Origin: Clostridiales bacterium
Lineage (GTDB): Bacteria; Bacillota; Clostridia; Saccharofermentanales; UBA5734
Direction of reading: 5' to 3'
Length of the DNA stretch: 7,779 bases
Assembly: GCA_003451915.1 (NCBI GenBank)
Contig: DMJC01000148.1
Location: 1-7,779, forward strand
This document shows positions 6,262 to 7,779 of this stretch, piece by piece. Positions within the stretch are counted from its first letter, which is position 1; each line of letters opens with the position of its first letter. Under the pieces are notes generated by a model. That model saw only the letters and a program-made list of their open reading frames with translations. It was not told the origin of the DNA and made no database searches. A program made the position numbers and the translations under genes.

Positions 6262-7719
6262 ATGATGTATCTTGGTGTAGACCTCGGCACCAGTTCGCTG
6301 AAAATCCTGCTGGCTGATGCCAGCGGGACGATCATCGACACCGAATCGCGCGAATATCCGCTCTATTTTCCGGCGGCCAATTGCGCAGAGCAAGCCCCCG
6401 ACGACTGGTACAACGCATTAGTCGAAACCACACAGGCGCTGGGCCGCCGCCATGACCTCGCCGCGATCGAAGGCGTCAGCTTTTCCGGCCAGATGCATGG
6501 CCTGGTCATGCTCGACGCGGACGATCGTGTGATCCGGCCGGCCATTCTCTGGAATGACAATAGGACCACCCGGGAGTGTGAGTATCTCAACCAGACCATC
6601 GGCAAGGAAAAACTGGTCGAGTGGACCGGCAACATTGCCTTTACCGGCTTTACCGCACCGAAAGTCCTCTGGGTCCGCAGCCATGAGCCGGAGAATTTCG
6701 GCCGCATCGCCAAGATCATGCTGCCCAAAGACTATCTGGCTTACAAAATGAGTGGTGTCTTCGCGTCCGATGTCTCGGATAACAGCGGCACACTGTACTT
6801 TGACGTTGAGCATGGCTGCTGGTCGCAGCCGGTGCTCGATATCCTGGGAATCAGTGAAAAGCAACTGCCTGCCATCTATCAGAGCTACGATGTTGTCGGC
6901 ACCGTCTGTGCTGAATTTGCCCGCACGACCGGCATGTCGGAAAAAACCAAAGTCATCGCCGGCGGCGGTGATCAGGCCGTCGGCGCTGTCGGCACCGGTA
7001 CAGTCGGCAATGGCCGGCTCAGCATCTCGCTCGGCACCAGCGGCGTCGTTTTCGCCAGCAATGCAACCTATTGCCGCATCGAGTCCGGTGCCATGCACAG
7101 CTTCCGCCACGCCGACGGCCGATTCCACATGATGGGCGTCATGCTCTCAGCGGCTGGCAGTAACGATTGGTGGGTCAAAAGCATCCTGCGCGACAGCAAT
7201 TACAAAGAAGTCGACCAGGGTGCCGCTGCCGCCAAGGCCGAAGGGCTCTATTTCCTGCCCTACCTGACGGGCGAACGCAGCCCGATCAACGATCCGCTGG
7301 CCCGCGGTGCCTTCTTTGGCCTGACCGCTGCCCATACCCGCGATGATATGAGCCGGGCCGTGCTCGAAGGCATCAGTTTCGGCCTCCTGGACTGCTATCG
7401 TTCCATGGTTGAGGCCGGCGCATCAGCCAGCTTTGCCCGTGTGATCGGCGGCGGCGCCAAATCCCCGCCCTGGCTGCAGCTTCTGTCGGACATTCTCGGA
7501 CTCGAACTGCGCACGATCAACACCGCCGAAGGCGGCGGCCTCGGCGCCGTCATCCTGGCCATGACCGGCTGCGGACACTTCAAAACGGTCGAAGAAGGCT
7601 GTGCCGCCTTGATCCGCGATGTCAAAACCTATCAGCCCCATGCGGACGAGACCGCGCGGTATGCGGCTAAGTTCGAGAAATTTAAAGAACTGTATAAAAG
7701 GGTGAAGGGTGAATGGTAA
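6262..7719 (+). CDS. xylB: Xylulokinase
   Basis: A 485-residue cytoplasmic sugar kinase of the FGGY family that phosphorylates D-xylulose with ATP to D-xylulose 5-phosphate. The N-terminal half shows the phosphate-binding DLGTSSLK (7-14), FSGQMHGLV (74-82) and ILWNDNRT (95-102). The C-terminal half has GGGDQAVGAVG (234-244) with the catalytic Asp237, then SLGTSG (256-261), YFLPYLTGERSP (330-341) and GGGAKSPPW (396-404). The substrate signature GQMHG and the neighbour xylA favour xylulose over glycerol or gluconate. ATG 6262 has AGGAGG seven nt before it, and only 14 nt separate it from xylA, so the two are cotranscribed. A second ATG follows at 6265 but has poorer spacing. Both xyl enzyme genes strongly prefer C-ending codons (GCC, GGC, ATC), as expected for well-expressed genes. 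Confidence 0.96.
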   Translation: MMYLGVDLGTSSLKILLADASGTIIDTESREYPLYFPAANCAEQAPDDWYNALVETTQALGRRHDLAAIEGVSFSGQMHGLVMLDADDRVIRPAILWNDNRTTRECEYLNQTIGKEKLVEWTGNIAFTGFTAPKVLWVRSHEPENFGRIAKIMLPKDYLAYKMSGVFASDVSDNSGTLYFDVEHGCWSQPVLDILGISEKQLPAIYQSYDVVGTVCAEFARTTGMSEKTKVIAGGGDQAVGAVGTGTVGNGRLSISLGTSGVVFASNATYCRIESGAMHSFRHADGRFHMMGVMLSAAGSNDWWVKSILRDSNYKEVDQGAAAAKAEGLYFLPYLTGERSPINDPLARGAFFGLTAAHTRDDMSRAVLEGISFGLLDCYRSMVEAGASASFARVIGGGAKSPPWLQLLSDILGLELRTINTAEGGGLGAVILAMTGCGHFKTVEEGCAALIRDVKTYQPHADETARYAAKFEKFKELYKRVKGEW

Positions 7720-7722
7720 AAG

Positions 7723-7769
7723 GCTCGCAGCCGTTCTTCATGCAGCCTTCGGCTGCCCTTCATGCGAGC
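7723..7769. repeat. Nested GC-rich hairpin after xylB
   Basis: Four bases after the xylB stop, GCTCGCA (7723-7729) pairs with TGCGAGC (7763-7769). They enclose a second hairpin, GCAGCC-TTC-GGCTGC (7742-7756). CTTCATGC occurs twice (7736-7743 and 7758-7765) and GCGAGC again at 7774-7779. No T-run follows within the window, so a standard intrinsic terminator is not shown. The structure looks like a REP-type intergenic repeat that may stabilise or end the xyl transcript; it may continue past the right edge. Confidence 0.5.
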
Positions 7770-7779
7770 GCCAGCGAGC

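Noticed and set aside
6418..7128. A 236-codon minus-strand open frame inside xylB
   Set aside because: It is a mirror of the xylulokinase reading frame, made up of low-complexity A, D and G residues, with no family signature.

Overview
The window looks like a chromosomal piece from a low- to mid-GC Gram-positive anaerobe, most likely a member of the Clostridia or a relative. The evidence is consistent Shine-Dalgarno sequences (GGAGG type) 7-8 nt before starts, near-consensus sigma-A promoters, TTG and GTG starts, a clostridial-type long (group II) xylose isomerase, a MATE/MarR pair, and a FeoB-associated Cys-rich small membrane protein. Genus cannot be told from the window.

Layout. On the minus strand, 1-1239 is the start of a Na+/phosphate cotransporter that runs off the left edge inside its PhoU-like C-terminal region. 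Upstream of it on the same strand, 3181-1341 is a two-gene operon: a MATE efflux pump, then a MarR regulator, joined by an ATGA overlap. This operon starts from a near-perfect promoter (TTGACA-17-TACAAT) whose -10 box lies inside a perfect 34-bp palindrome, a strong sign of control by its own MarR protein. The divergent region 3182-3525 also holds an imperfect inverted repeat (3230-3274), a probable zinc-ribbon gene remnant on the plus strand (about 3275-3403), and a promoter with an operator-like palindrome for the next gene. On the plus strand, 3526-3729 encodes a solitary FeoB-associated Cys-rich protein with no feoA or feoB in the window.

From 3815 to the right edge is a xylose utilisation operon: a consensus promoter (TTGACA-17-TATAAT), a 20-bp perfect palindrome just after the expected transcription start, a LacI-family regulator (GTG start at 3892), xylA (start 4937, overlapping the regulator by 38 nt) and xylB (start 6262, 14 nt after xylA). 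XylA converts xylose to xylulose and XylB phosphorylates it to xylulose 5-phosphate for the pentose phosphate or phosphoketolase routes. The regulator is the first gene of its own operon, so repression at the palindrome would hold regulator and enzymes down together until a sugar ligand appears. The last 60 bases form a GC-rich nested hairpin without a T-tract.

I see no RNA gene, CRISPR array, insertion sequence or phage gene. The window is mostly known gene families; I did not find a convincing undescribed system. The most useful points are the regulatory palindromes, the zinc-ribbon remnant, the lone FeoB-associated protein and the regulator/xylA overlap.
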